Shown: positions 45,026 to 54,084 of the stretch, in pieces
How positions within the stretch are numbered: position 1 is the first letter of the stretch
Layout: every line of letters starts with the position of its first letter
NCBI GenBank assembly: GCA_039028975.1
Contig: JBCCHB010000014.1
Coordinates: 86,496 to 150,495, forward strand
Length of the DNA: 64,000 nt
Direction: 5' to 3'
DNA from: JAHBNG01 sp039028975
Lineage (GTDB): Bacteria > Chloroflexota > Anaerolineae > Caldilineales > Caldilineaceae
Made by a program: the position numbers and the translations under genes
The notes under the pieces: model-generated
What the model was told of the DNA's origin: nothing
Database searches by the model: none
Seen by the model: only the letters and a program-made list of their open reading frames with translations

Positions 45026-45982
45026 ATGACCACAGTCGTAAGTTTGGGCATTCATATTGTTGACATTTTAGGTCGCCCTGTAACCGAAATTCCGCCTGGG
45101 CAGGGTGTGGATCTGCTAGACGAAATCCGTATTACCGTGGCTGGGACTGCTGCTGGCACCAGCGTGGATCTGGCCAAGCTTGGCGTTAATGTGGTGGCAA
45201 TGGGGGCTATTGGAACGGATGAATTGGGTAATTTCGTCGTTAGCACCATGAACAATTATGAGATTAACACGGATAACTTGGTGCGCAAGGATGGTGTACA
45301 AACGTCAGCCACAATGCTGCCTATTCGACCCAACGGCGAACGCCCCGCCCTCCATGTGCCAGGGGCGAATGGTGAACTGGTTCTTGATGACATCAACTTT
45401 GATGCCATCGCCAAGGCGGATTATCTCCATTTGGGGGGAACCTCTTTAATGGAAAAATTCGACGGGCAGCCCAGCGTAGAAGTGCTTAAATTTGCTAAAG
45501 AGAAGAGCGTGGTGACTACATTTGATCTGGTGGCCGTCGACCGCCCTGATCTGATGGATCTTATCGAACCGCTATTGCCTTATATCGACTATTTTATGCC
45601 CGGTTTAGAAGAAGCCGAGATGATGACTGGACTGACAGACCGCCAGGATGTGATCGATTATTTTCTAGATAGAGGTGTGGGGACGACTGTCTTTAAGATG
45701 GGAGGGGAAGGCAGTAGTATTGCCAACAAGGAGATTGGAGAACTGCGGGTCCCTGCCTTTGAAACGACCATTGTCGATTCCACTGGTTGTGGCGATTCTT
45801 ACTGTGCTGGCTTTATCGTTGGGCTTGCCAAGGGCTGGTCTCTGGAAGAAGCTGCGAAGCTAGGGTCAGCTTGCGGTGCCCAGGTGATTACAGGGCTTGG
45901 CTCAGATGCTGGGATTGTTGATCTAGATTCGACTATTGAGTTTATGAATTCAACGCCGATGCTGACTATATCCTCAAAATAA
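45026..45982 (+). CDS. PfkB-family carbohydrate kinase
   Basis: A 318-residue cytoplasmic ATP-dependent kinase of the ribokinase/PfkB family. VAGTAAGTSVDLAKLGVNVVAMGAIGTDELG is the N-terminal PfkB signature, and DSTGCGDSYCAGFIVGL is the C-terminal signature with the catalytic aspartate. The phosphorylated sugar is not identifiable from sequence. It is followed 29 bp later by RpiB-like and TPI-like isomerase genes, then by Dha kinase genes, so it is likely to act on a small sugar or a related intermediate in the same pathway. Confidence 0.88.
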   Translation: MTTVVSLGIHIVDILGRPVTEIPPGQGVDLLDEIRITVAGTAAGTSVDLAKLGVNVVAMGAIGTDELGNFVVSTMNNYEINTDNLVRKDGVQTSATMLPIRPNGERPALHVPGANGELVLDDINFDAIAKADYLHLGGTSLMEKFDGQPSVEVLKFAKEKSVVTTFDLVAVDRPDLMDLIEPLLPYIDYFMPGLEEAEMMTGLTDRQDVIDYFLDRGVGTTVFKMGGEGSSIANKEIGELRVPAFETTIVDSTGCGDSYCAGFIVGLAKGWSLEEAAKLGSACGAQVITGLGSDAGIVDLDSTIEFMNSTPMLTISSK

Positions 45983-46011
45983 GAAAGCTTAGACCAAACG
46001 GAGCAAACATT

Positions 46012-46476
46012 ATGTTCGACAAAAGCAAAAAAATCATCATGGGTGCTGATCACTACGGGTTACCGCTAAAGGATACAATTCGCGATTACCTTACGGAACT
46101 TGGCTATTCCGTCGATGATCGCGGCGTTAATAATGATGCCCCAGTCGATTATCCTGATATTGGTTCTACAGTTGCTGAGCAGGTTGGTACAGGTGGTTAT
46201 GAGCGAGGCATTCTCATCTGTGGTACCGGTGCAGGCATGGCGATCGTAGCCAACAAAGTGCCAGGCGTACGTGCTGTCTGCGTCACCGACCCATACACTG
46301 CTGAGCGGGCGGTGGCTAGCAACAATGCCCAAATTATAACCATGGGGGCTCAGATCACTGGAGCATCGGTAGCCAAAATGTTGGTCGATATCTGGCTGGA
46401 TAGTGAATTTCAGGGCGGCCGATCTGCTCCCAAAGTTGAAAAGATGGAAAAGCTAGATGAGAAGTATCGCAATTAA
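46012..46476 (+). CDS. rpiB: RpiB/LacAB-type sugar-phosphate isomerase
   Basis: A 154-residue protein that interconverts aldose- and ketose-phosphates. MGADHYGLPLKD is the family start (ADHxG), CGTGAGMAI carries the catalytic cysteine C70, and NNAQIITMGAQITG is the conserved C-terminal loop. Besides ribose-5-phosphate isomerases, this family includes the EryI/DerI erythrose- and erythrulose-phosphate isomerases of tetritol catabolism. The adjacent TPI-like and DhaK-like genes make the latter role plausible here. The stop codon overlaps the start of the TPI-like gene (TAATG), so the two are translationally coupled. Confidence 0.9.
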   Translation: MFDKSKKIIMGADHYGLPLKDTIRDYLTELGYSVDDRGVNNDAPVDYPDIGSTVAEQVGTGGYERGILICGTGAGMAIVANKVPGVRAVCVTDPYTAERAVASNNAQIITMGAQITGASVAKMLVDIWLDSEFQGGRSAPKVEKMEKLDEKYRN

Positions 46477-47279
46477 TGGCTCGCTTCTTCTTTGGCTCGA
46501 ATTTTAAAATGCATCAGACGCCGGACGAGACAAAACAGTTTATTGACAATTTGTCTCAACTACTTCCGGCTCAGCTATGCTCAGAGTCGTTTGAGAACCG
46601 CAGGATAGCTACTCAGCTCTTTCTGATCCCCCCCTTTACGTCGCTGACCCAAGCGAATGATTCACTTGCTAACAGTTCGATTTGGCTCGGTGCCCAGAAT
46701 ATGCACTGGGCCAGCCAAGGTACTCACACAGGTGAAATTTCCCCCAAAATGTTAAAGGCTGTTGGTGTCGATCTAGTCATGTTAGGCCACGCCGAACGAC
46801 GTAATCAGTTTGGTGAGACGGACAAGATACTGCGCAAAAAAGTCAATGCCGCAGCAGAGCATGGGTTACGAATTCTGCTCTGCGTTGGTGAAAATGCAGA
46901 GCAACGAAGCAATCAGATCGCGGCTGAAACAGTGGCGATTCAGTTAAAGATAGCCCTGGCTGATCTGAACGATGAGTATTTACCCTACACCATGATTGCG
47001 TACGAGCCAGTCTGGTCCATTGGTGAGGGTGGAAGCCCGGCAGAACCCGAGATTGTGGCGAATATGCATGATGTGATTCGTGATTCATTGGTAGGACAGT
47101 TCGGGGATAGGGCCAGGGGCATGCCAATTCTCTATGGGGGCAGCGTCAATCCTACCAACTGCGCTACGTATGCCGTATTGCCACAGGTCGACGGGTTGTT
47201 TGTGGGGCGGGCGGCTTGGTCACCGGAAGGGTTTGTGGAGGTGTTGAGACGTGGCATCGAAGCAAAAGAAAATTTATAG
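46476..47279 (+). CDS. Triose-phosphate isomerase homologue
   Basis: A 267-residue TIM barrel. The catalytic residues are N9 and K11 (GSNFKMH), H105 (LGHAERR, where canonical TPI has LGHSERR) and E177 (AYEPVWSIGEGG, where TPI has AYEPVWAIGTG). ILYGGSVNPTN supplies the phosphate-binding loop. The altered serine and loop wording, and the location between RpiB and a DhaK-like gene, suggest a paralogue specialised for a four-carbon ketose phosphate (LerI/EryH-like) rather than the glycolytic enzyme; that is inference. The start overlaps the RpiB stop by one base. Confidence 0.85.
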   Translation: MARFFFGSNFKMHQTPDETKQFIDNLSQLLPAQLCSESFENRRIATQLFLIPPFTSLTQANDSLANSSIWLGAQNMHWASQGTHTGEISPKMLKAVGVDLVMLGHAERRNQFGETDKILRKKVNAAAEHGLRILLCVGENAEQRSNQIAAETVAIQLKIALADLNDEYLPYTMIAYEPVWSIGEGGSPAEPEIVANMHDVIRDSLVGQFGDRARGMPILYGGSVNPTNCATYAVLPQVDGLFVGRAAWSPEGFVEVLRRGIEAKENL

Positions 47280-47286
47280 AACTTAG

Positions 47287-47303
47287 TTTCGATTTCATCG
47301 AAA
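47287..47303. promoter_or_regulatory. 7-bp inverted repeat between the isomerase and DhaK1 genes
   Basis: TTTCGAT, 3-nt centre, ATCGAAA (47287-47303). It is a candidate operator or small stem in the 72-bp gap before DhaK1; no second copy was found in the window. Confidence 0.3.
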
Positions 47304-47351
47304 TAGCATATCATGATTCAACCGTAACTTCAATCCAAGAGGAAACTACCT

Positions 47352-48362
47352 ATGACCAAATTATGGAATGATCCCGTCAACTTCAAAGAAGAGATCATCA
47401 CCGGCTTTGCTGCTGCCTACAGTCGCTATGTCAAGCGGATTCCTGATGCCTCTGGGGTAATGAGTGTGGATGCTCCCCAACCGGGCAAGGTGTCGGTGCT
47501 CATTGGCGGTGGTTCAGGTCACTATCCCGCCTTTTGTGGATACGTTGGCCCGGGCTTGGCCGCGGCAGCCGCAATGGGCGATATCTTCACCAGCCCCTCG
47601 TCAGAGCAAGTCTACCGTTGTACCAAGGCTGTTGTGCCAAATCCTGAAAAGTGTGCTGGTGTACTTTATTCCTACGGCAACTACTCCGGCGACGTGATGA
47701 ATTTTGACATGGCCGCCATGCGCCTGGAGATGGAAGGAATTGAAGTCCGCACTGTCCTCGTGACGGATGACATGGTCTCTGCCCCCAAGGGCCAAGAAGA
47801 AGAACGCCGAGGCATTGCTGGCGATTTTTACGTCTTTAAGGTGGCAGGTGCCAGTGCGGCCCGCGGCGATTCGCTGGATGATGTAGAGAAATTTGCCCGT
47901 TTGGCCAACGACCGCTGCCGCTCCTTTGGGGTAGCCTTTGGCGGTTGTACCCTTCCTGGTAAAGATGAACCGCTCTTCACCGTTGATGAAGGTAAGATGG
48001 AGCTAGGGTTGGGCGTTCACGGCGAGCCGGGCATCAGTTCCGATGATATGAGGACGGCCAGCGAAGTGGGACAATTGCTGGTCAAGACCGTGCTGGATGA
48101 TGTGCCGCAAGGCGCGGGCAGCAAAGTAGCGGTAATGGTCAACGGGTTAGGCAACACCAAGTACGAAGAGATGTTCGTGATGTATAACGCCATTGCTGAA
48201 AGTCTAGGCGCAGCTGGTCTAGAACTCCACAACCCAATTGTGGACGAGGTGGTGACATCTCTGGATATGGCTGGCTGTTCACTTACCCTGCTTTGGCTGG
48301 ATCATGAACTGCAAACACTGCTGGATGCGCCTTGTCAGACCCCAGCTTACGTTCAGGTGTAG
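47352..48362 (+). CDS. DhaK-like ketose kinase subunit 1 (variant pocket)
   Basis: A 336-residue protein of the DhaK family, which binds a ketose covalently as a hemiaminal to a histidine. That active-site histidine is H223 (GVHGEPG); H57 lies in GGGSGHYPAF and the catalytic aspartate D114 in GNYSGDV. Canonical DhaK has GGGSGHEPAH; the change of E to Y and H to F in the pocket is seen in tetrulose-type members as I recall them. Without a fused kinase domain it needs a DhaL partner; DhaL1 follows 114 bp later. The predicted reaction is phosphorylation of a small ketose, more likely other than dihydroxyacetone. Confidence 0.85.
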   Translation: MTKLWNDPVNFKEEIITGFAAAYSRYVKRIPDASGVMSVDAPQPGKVSVLIGGGSGHYPAFCGYVGPGLAAAAAMGDIFTSPSSEQVYRCTKAVVPNPEKCAGVLYSYGNYSGDVMNFDMAAMRLEMEGIEVRTVLVTDDMVSAPKGQEEERRGIAGDFYVFKVAGASAARGDSLDDVEKFARLANDRCRSFGVAFGGCTLPGKDEPLFTVDEGKMELGLGVHGEPGISSDDMRTASEVGQLLVKTVLDDVPQGAGSKVAVMVNGLGNTKYEEMFVMYNAIAESLGAAGLELHNPIVDEVVTSLDMAGCSLTLLWLDHELQTLLDAPCQTPAYVQV

Positions 48363-48476
48363 CCGTCATTGCCAATCCATACCCTGCCACGATTGACGAA
48401 ATGCCGAATCTTTTTTATATTGTCGCTACCCCCATTACTTTTATGACTTCCCAATCGATTAAATTACCCTTTTGGC

Positions 48477-49109
48477 ATGGCAGATTGTAACCCACACCAA
48501 CTAATTCGGATAGCGTTAAAGAATTGCCTAACATCAATCAGCGAAAAAGAAGACGAACTCGGCAAGCTTGACGCTGCGGCCGGTGACGGCGACCACGGTG
48601 CAGGCATGACGCGTGGTTTACGTGCGGCCAACGAAGCATTGAGCAACGCCACGGATGATGGTCCCGCAGGTATGTTGTTGATGCAAGCAGGCAGCACTTT
48701 TTCTGACGCGGCGGGTGGTGCATCGGGCGCACTCTACGGCATGTTCATTATGACCATTGGCAAGACCCTGGGCGCTGGGCCATTTGAGACAGCGGACATA
48801 CATGAAGCGCTCGATGCAGGTATGGCTGCCATTATGAAGCTTGGCAAATCCAAGCCTGGTGACAAGACCATGCTTGATGCGCTCGCCCCTTTTATTGAAG
48901 CACTGAGTCAGGCGTCTGGCCAAGCGCTAGCCAAGGCGTGGACCGCAGCCTTACCTGCGGCCGAAGCTGGGGCCAAATCTACAGCCGACATGGTTGCAGC
49001 CAAAGGACGCTCATCCAAACTAGGTGAACGCAGCCTGGGGCATCCTGATCCCGGAGCCACATCAATGGTCTATATCTTGAATGCTGTTGGTAAGGCGCTT
49101 GATTCGTAG
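48477..49109 (+). CDS. dhaL: DhaL nucleotide-binding kinase subunit 1
   Basis: A 210-residue helical protein that holds an ADP/ATP and passes phosphate to the ketose on DhaK. The magnesium and nucleotide motif LDAAAGDGDHG supplies D32, D37, D39 and H40. DAAGGASGALYG, GDKTMLDAL and RSSKLGERSLGHPDPGATS complete the family signature. It pairs by position with DhaK1 and presumably is rephosphorylated by the DhaM-HPr-EI fusion at the end of the gene set. Confidence 0.92.
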   Translation: MADCNPHQLIRIALKNCLTSISEKEDELGKLDAAAGDGDHGAGMTRGLRAANEALSNATDDGPAGMLLMQAGSTFSDAAGGASGALYGMFIMTIGKTLGAGPFETADIHEALDAGMAAIMKLGKSKPGDKTMLDALAPFIEALSQASGQALAKAWTAALPAAEAGAKSTADMVAAKGRSSKLGERSLGHPDPGATSMVYILNAVGKALDS

Positions 49110-49257
49110 CAAAGAATGCCTAACTTCTAAGACGAATTATCTGAGGATAGTGTAACCAAGATCGTTGCCTTTATCCAAGATATGGCTGATGCCAATTGAC
49201 TATTCAAGTTTTCTTTCAATTCTGTTCACTTATATCCTAAACACTAAGGAGCAAATC

Positions 49258-50790
49258 ATGAGTAAAAAGTTTGAGTTGAATCGTCGTCGTTTCCTACAGA
49301 CGACGGCTGGACTGGGCGCTTCTGCTGCGCTGCTGGCTGCCTGTAACACAGAAACCCCTTCCTCTGGCGGAGATAGTGGTGGTGGCGAAACCATGTCCGA
49401 AGATAGCCCGCTGGCTGGCTCAAATGAGACCAATATGCAAGGCAAATCTCTGACGTTGAGTCTGGCTGTTATCGCCGGTTGGCCGCCCAGCCAGTTGCCC
49501 ATTGAGATGTTCCCCAAGTTTGCCGAACATGCCAAAGCGAACTTTGGTTACGATGTAGATGTGCAAAAGACTGAAGCACCCTTTGCGGCCCTTTTCCAGA
49601 AGGTTGCGCCAACCCTTGCATCTGGCTCTCAGGAATTTAACCTGATCATCTCGGACAGCCAGTGGCTGGGTGCTCTTTCTGAGCCAGGTTGGATCGTTAG
49701 CGCAGAAGATGTATATGAACTCAATCCAGAGTTGGACATCGAAGTCTTCAGCTCGCTGGTCCGCGAAACCTACCAGGTCTATCCGGATGGTTCCGGTCAG
49801 CGCTGGGGTTTCCCACAGATGCCAGACACCCAGGGTATCTTCATGCGGCTAGACATGCTGGAAGATCCAGACGAGCAGGCGGCTTTCGAAGCCACCTTCG
49901 GCAAGCCGCTGCCTACCACCTACGATGAGTTTGCTGAATTGACTATCCAGGAATATGAAGAGGTCTTCGAACACTTCCATCGCCCTGACGAGGACTTTGC
50001 TGGTACGGCTATTATGTACTCGAAAGAGTATGATTTCTTCTCCTGTGCCTACCACCCCTATGTTTACGCAACGGGCGGTGACATCTGGGATCCTGCGACG
50101 GGTGACGTGGTTGGCGTTTTGAATACGCCCGAAAACGCTGCCCAGCTTGAATACTTCGTCTCGCTGCAGAAGTACCAACTGCCTGGTTCCGAGAACTATG
50201 GTATTGGTGACATGATCGATCTCTTCACCCAGGGTAAAGTCTTCTCTGCCTTCCAGTGGCTAGCGGTTGGTCTCTTTATGATTCCAGAAGAGCTTGAAGG
50301 CAAAGTTCTCGCCGCACCCCATCCCAAATTTACCTTCCCCGATGGTAGCGTTGACGTGATCGGTGCTATGGGTGGTCAGCCGTGGGTCATCAACTCCTTC
50401 AACGATGATGATCACATGCGAGTTTGCATCGACTTCCTTAAGTGGTGGTACACGCCAGAGACGCAGGCCGATTTCATCGCCGGTGGCGGTCTGCCCTGGT
50501 CTGCTGAGGGTGTCAATGCTGAGGGCTTTGAAGAGTCCACGCCTTACACACGAGCCTTCAAAGAGATGCTCCAGGAAGGCAAGTCGCGCGACTTCTGGCA
50601 TCTGCCCGAATACGCCGAGCTGCTGGCCATTCAGCAGGAAGCATACAGCGCGTATGCCGCTGGCCAAGTAACCGACCCGCAGCGCGTCCTCGACTTCATC
50701 GCCGCTAAGCAGCAGGAGATTCTATTCGACAAGGGTCGAACCCAGAATCCAGTGCCAGAAGAGTTGCAGGGAATTACGCTTGAGGGGTAA
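49258..50790 (+). CDS. ABC solute-binding lipoprotein, carbohydrate/polyol type
   Basis: A 510-residue extracellular binding protein of the family 1 carbohydrate type. A twin-arginine motif (NRRRFLQTT) followed by GASAALLAAC indicates Tat export and lipid anchoring. Family segments include PLPTTYDEFAELTIQEY, GDIWDPATG and a C-terminal WYTPETQADFIAGGGLPW. ATG 49258 follows AAGGAG; the frame open to 49165 lacks a ribosome site and would precede the signal peptide with extra residues. The permeases begin only at 51855, because a tandem repeat and an HNH cassette lie between. Association with Dha kinase genes makes glycerol, dihydroxyacetone, tetritol or tetrulose the likely ligand. Confidence 0.9.
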   Translation: MSKKFELNRRRFLQTTAGLGASAALLAACNTETPSSGGDSGGGETMSEDSPLAGSNETNMQGKSLTLSLAVIAGWPPSQLPIEMFPKFAEHAKANFGYDVDVQKTEAPFAALFQKVAPTLASGSQEFNLIISDSQWLGALSEPGWIVSAEDVYELNPELDIEVFSSLVRETYQVYPDGSGQRWGFPQMPDTQGIFMRLDMLEDPDEQAAFEATFGKPLPTTYDEFAELTIQEYEEVFEHFHRPDEDFAGTAIMYSKEYDFFSCAYHPYVYATGGDIWDPATGDVVGVLNTPENAAQLEYFVSLQKYQLPGSENYGIGDMIDLFTQGKVFSAFQWLAVGLFMIPEELEGKVLAAPHPKFTFPDGSVDVIGAMGGQPWVINSFNDDDHMRVCIDFLKWWYTPETQADFIAGGGLPWSAEGVNAEGFEESTPYTRAFKEMLQEGKSRDFWHLPEYAELLAIQQEAYSAYAAGQVTDPQRVLDFIAAKQQEILFDKGRTQNPVPEELQGITLEG

Positions 50791-50910
50791 TGCGTGAGCT
50801 CGACAGAAAATTGTTAATGCTGAATTCGACAATTCGTCTATTACGGCCAATGGCTGCTGAATGGCAAATGGTGAATGCGTTAGGTAGCAACACTGACACT
50901 ATCATTCATT

Positions 50911-50966
50911 CACCATTCACCATTCACCATTCACCATTCACCATTTATCATTTACCATTTACAATT
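50911..50966. repeat. 7-bp tandem repeat
   Basis: Five perfect CACCATT units (50911-50945) are followed by three degenerate ones to 50966. The repeat lies between the binding-protein stop and the HNH cassette, marking a likely insertion or rearrangement site. Confidence 0.8.
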
Positions 50967-50974
50967 CAGTTAGA

Positions 50975-51003
50975 TTGTTTTTCTGCGCTGTCTCAGATAA
51001 AAT
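50975..51003 (+). promoter_or_regulatory. Promoter of the HNH cassette
   Basis: TTGTTT (50975-50980), 17 bp and TAAAAT (50998-51003) precede the antitoxin-like gene, so the cassette can be transcribed independently of the ABC operon it interrupts. Confidence 0.5.
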
Positions 51004-51048
51004 AGACGCTATCGTTAGGTTGTCATGAAACCGTATAGGGGGTCTTTC

Positions 51049-51399
51049 GTGTCTGAACAGTTACGTTACATTACAGATGAGAATGGTGAGCAGATAGGCG
51101 TTGTATTAAATCTGCAACAATACCAAGAACTAAAATCTCAGGAGCTATCACATTCTGATGCCGAACTCCTTATTGGATTGAGCGAGGAGGAACTCTATGC
51201 CTTGGCGGAAAGTATGTTAGTACCAATAGCTCAAGAACGCCTAGAGCAATTGTTGGAGGCGAATGCAGAAAATCAGTTATCAGACGAGGAGAGTACTGAG
51301 TTGGATCGCTTGCTAACCCAGGTTGATCATCTTACTATTTTGAAGACCAGGGCTAGATATACACTGAAAAAACATAATGCTCTTCTACTGGCAGCATGA
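51049..51399 (+). CDS. Phd-like small protein encoded with an HNH nuclease
   Basis: About 116 residues. The start (LRYITDENGEQIGVVLNLQQYQELKSQ) has the beta-hairpin and helix wording of Phd/YefM-type antitoxins, and the rest is an acidic helical region rich in E and L. GTG 51049 is preceded by AGGGGG; ATG 51025 is the alternative start. The stop overlaps the HNH gene start by four bases (ATGA), so the two proteins are coupled. A protective partner of the nuclease is the natural guess, but no toxin activity is established. Confidence 0.6.
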   Translation: MSEQLRYITDENGEQIGVVLNLQQYQELKSQELSHSDAELLIGLSEEELYALAESMLVPIAQERLEQLLEANAENQLSDEESTELDRLLTQVDHLTILKTRARYTLKKHNALLLAA

Positions 51400-51824
51400 G
51401 CGTATATATTCCTGTTTCCCTTCGGCAACGTATACGAAATCGTTTTGGCAATTGTTGTGCATACTGCCGTACGGCAGAATCGCTTACGGTAGCAATTTTC
51501 GAGTTTGAGCATATCCTACCTCTATCTCTTGGTGGTCTAACCGAATATGCCAATCTCTGTTTTTCCTGCCCAACGTGCAATCGTTATAAGGCTTCACGCC
51601 AATATGCGATTGAACCGGTATCTGGATACAAATTCCCGCTCTTCCATCCCCAGGAACAACGTTGGGCAGACCATTTCGCTTGGAACGAACCGTCTACCAA
51701 GATAATCGGTTTGACTTCTATAGGCAAAACAACCCTTGAAGCTCTTCGTATGAATCGTCCACAGTTAATCCGTGTGCGCCGTATGTGGGTCACATTGGAA
51801 GAGCATCCGCCACATTTTGACTAA
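51396..51824 (+). CDS. HNH endonuclease
   Basis: A 142-residue protein with a zinc-stabilised HNH domain. CAYCRT and CPTCNRYK provide the four cysteines, the EFEHILPLSLGG segment the catalytic histidine, and EYANLCFSC the asparagine. It overlaps the Phd-like gene by four bases. The pair sits between the binding protein and the permeases of the polyol ABC transporter and has its own promoter, which marks it as an inserted cassette rather than a transport gene. Target DNA unknown. Confidence 0.88.
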   Translation: MSVYIPVSLRQRIRNRFGNCCAYCRTAESLTVAIFEFEHILPLSLGGLTEYANLCFSCPTCNRYKASRQYAIEPVSGYKFPLFHPQEQRWADHFAWNEPSTKIIGLTSIGKTTLEALRMNRPQLIRVRRMWVTLEEHPPHFD

Positions 51825-51854
51825 TATCTTTATGTATAAGATCCTTTGAGTAAT

Positions 51855-52826
51855 ATGTCTGCCAATATCGCTAAACAAAACGAAGATTCGCTGGGTAGCC
51901 CCACGCCCCCATCGGGTATGGGAGGCGGAGGTTGGTGGCGTAGCTTCGAAGAGTCGCGCTACTTTTCGATTGCGTTGCTCGTGCCGATCCTAAGCTTCTT
52001 TGTACTATTAAATGTCATCCCAACGTTGTGGATGATTGGACTCAGCTTTTACGATTCTACAATTACTTCAGGCGCTTCTAACTTCACAGGCCTGAAAAAC
52101 CTAGAGAAGATCTATAACGATCAGGAGATGTGGTTAGCGTTTAGTCGCACATTTAGTTTTGTTGCATTAGCCGTTGGCTTCCAGACTTTATTAGGGTCGC
52201 TGCTTGGATTCTTATTTTGGGGTAGCGCTGAAATGCCAGGGCGGCGTGTAGCATTGACTATGCTCTTCACGCCAATGGTCTTAACGCCAGTCGCTTCCGG
52301 TCTATTCTGGAAGCTTATCTACGAACCAACCTTCGGCATTATCAATTACGGACTGTCTGTAATTGGCACCGAAAAGATCGACTTCCTCACCAACGTCAAC
52401 TGGGCCTTTGGTGCCGTCCTTTTTGTGGATATCTGGATGTGGACGCCCTTTATGATTTTGATGACGCTGGCTGCGCTCGGTTCGGTTCCTACAGCGGAGT
52501 TAGAAGCGGCCGAGATTGATCGCCTCTCGTGGTGGAAGCGCATCTGGCATGTTATTATTCCCCACGGTAAATTTATCTTGATGTTGGGGATTCTGCTGCG
52601 CACCATCGATGCTTTTAAGACCACCGATTTAGTTTTACAAATGACGAATGGCGGTCCAGGTAACATAACAGAGCTAATTGGTCTTAAGCTATTTCGATTT
52701 GCATTTGCTAGTTATAACTTTGGCTTTTCGTCAGCAATTGCACTGGTATTGCTTATAATTGCAATTGCCTTCACATCAATTTACCTATACATACTCAATC
52801 TCAGCGAGATGAGTGAAGAGGCATAA
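51855..52826 (+). CDS. Carbohydrate-type ABC permease, MalF-like
   Basis: About 323 residues with six membrane helices. ALLVPILSFFVLLNVIPTLWMIG starts the first, and the cytoplasmic loop LEAAEIDRLSWWKRIWHVIIP is the EAA motif, with arginine in the usual glycine position. A polar N-terminal tail of ~45 residues is rich in G, S and P. ATG 51855 is preferred to TTG 51846. The second permease follows after 7 bp. Together they form the channel for the binding protein of 49258-50790. Confidence 0.88.
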   Translation: MSANIAKQNEDSLGSPTPPSGMGGGGWWRSFEESRYFSIALLVPILSFFVLLNVIPTLWMIGLSFYDSTITSGASNFTGLKNLEKIYNDQEMWLAFSRTFSFVALAVGFQTLLGSLLGFLFWGSAEMPGRRVALTMLFTPMVLTPVASGLFWKLIYEPTFGIINYGLSVIGTEKIDFLTNVNWAFGAVLFVDIWMWTPFMILMTLAALGSVPTAELEAAEIDRLSWWKRIWHVIIPHGKFILMLGILLRTIDAFKTTDLVLQMTNGGPGNITELIGLKLFRFAFASYNFGFSSAIALVLLIIAIAFTSIYLYILNLSEMSEEA

Positions 52827-52833
52827 ACTATCT

Positions 52834-53676
52834 ATGCAGCAACGCTCTATTAGAATCTGGCTCTATTATTCACTTTTATGGTTTGTTGCCATTCTCTTTT
52901 TCTTGCCCATCTTTTGGGTGTTGTTGGCCGCCTTCAAAACATCAAACGACATTTTGGCGATTCCACCTAAGTTCATCTTTTCGCCAACACTCGACAATTT
53001 CATTGATGCATTAGCAAGAGATAACACGGTAAGCTATTTCTTCAATAGCATATATATTTCTCTTGGCTCGGTATTTCTAGCTACCATTGTTTCGTTTATT
53101 GCTGCTTATGCTTTTTCTCGATACAACTTTCGGGCAACAAATTTTTTGATGTTTCTACTGCTTTCAACGCGCATGGTACCAGCTGCTGCTGCGCTTATTC
53201 CAATATTCCAGATGTTTAGTGTATTGGAAAAGTCAGGAATACCCCGAGAGCTCCTTATCTTTTTACTTTACGCCTCTTTTAGCATTCCATTTTCTATTTG
53301 GATTTTGAAAGGTTTCATTGATGGTGTTTCTCAGCGATTTGACGAGACTGGTTTGGTTAATGGAGCGACTAGAATCCATATAATTTTCCGGGTGGTATTA
53401 CCTCAAGTCTGGCCGGGGATTATTGCCGCTTTTATCTTTAACTTGATCTTTGTCTGGAATGAATTCTTGTTTAACTTCATTTTGGGAAGTCGAACAACCC
53501 AAATGATTCCATACGCGCTGAATGTCGGATTGGTCGACGCTGGCGGAAATTTCGACTGGGCTTTTGTGGCATCGCTCTCCACCGCATATGTTCTGCTACC
53601 GATGGTCATGATCTTTTTCTTCCAGAAATATCTGCTGGTCGGCATGACCTTCGGCACGGTGCGGGGTGAGGTGTAA
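52834..53676 (+). CDS. Carbohydrate-type ABC permease, MalG-like
   Basis: About 280 residues with six membrane helices. The EAA loop reads DETGLVNGATRIHIIFRVVLP, and the LAAFK segment after the first helix, YAFSRYNFRATNFL and LPMVMIFFFQKYLLVGMTFGTVRGEV are typical of the MalG end of the family. The start may be ATG 52834, or GTG 52813 overlapping the previous gene. A tiny membrane protein gene follows 1 bp after the stop. Confidence 0.88.
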   Translation: MQQRSIRIWLYYSLLWFVAILFFLPIFWVLLAAFKTSNDILAIPPKFIFSPTLDNFIDALARDNTVSYFFNSIYISLGSVFLATIVSFIAAYAFSRYNFRATNFLMFLLLSTRMVPAAAALIPIFQMFSVLEKSGIPRELLIFLLYASFSIPFSIWILKGFIDGVSQRFDETGLVNGATRIHIIFRVVLPQVWPGIIAAFIFNLIFVWNEFLFNFILGSRTTQMIPYALNVGLVDAGGNFDWAFVASLSTAYVLLPMVMIFFFQKYLLVGMTFGTVRGEV

Positions 53677-53677
53677 T

Positions 53678-53962
53678 ATGGCAGGGAAACGAACATTCAC
53701 ATCGATTGTACAGTTGCTTTTAGTACTACTCATGCTATTGAGCATTATCCTCATTGGTCAACGCTTTGAGTTTGGGGGCTACAAAGCAGGGCTGATTCTA
53801 CTGACGATTACAACGCTCTCCCAGATTGCTTTTGGTAATATTCAGCCATCGGCTAACTTTGGGCAGGCCATGAGGATGTATGGGATCTATATGGGGATTA
53901 CGGCTGTGCTATTTGCGTTAAGCATCGCCGTTGCCCCCCTACTCGTTGGGCTAGGAAGGTAG
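53678..53962 (+). CDS. Small membrane protein associated with the ABC permeases
   Basis: A 94-residue protein with three hydrophobic segments (residues ~8-26, 34-52 and 72-90). GAGGTG precedes ATG 53678, which is 1 bp after the permease stop, so it is translated with the transporter. No family was recognised. Glycerol-type ABC operons in rhizobia also encode a small membrane protein beside the permeases, and this could be an analogue, but sequence similarity is not evident. Confidence 0.6.
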   Translation: MAGKRTFTSIVQLLLVLLMLLSIILIGQRFEFGGYKAGLILLTITTLSQIAFGNIQPSANFGQAMRMYGIYMGITAVLFALSIAVAPLLVGLGR

Positions 53963-54084
53963 TTAGAATTGCGATATAATTGCGGCTGTTGATGAAACGT
54001 AGAGGAATCGTCCTCATAAATGCGTCTCACGTATTGTGTGATTGTTGAATTAATCTTATCAATAATTTTATTAGGAGAAATACC

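Noticed and set aside
50790..51005. 71-codon frame starting on the binding-protein stop codon (TAATG)
   Set aside because: Most of it translates the 7-bp tandem repeat and shows no family resemblance; it ends at the HNH cassette promoter.
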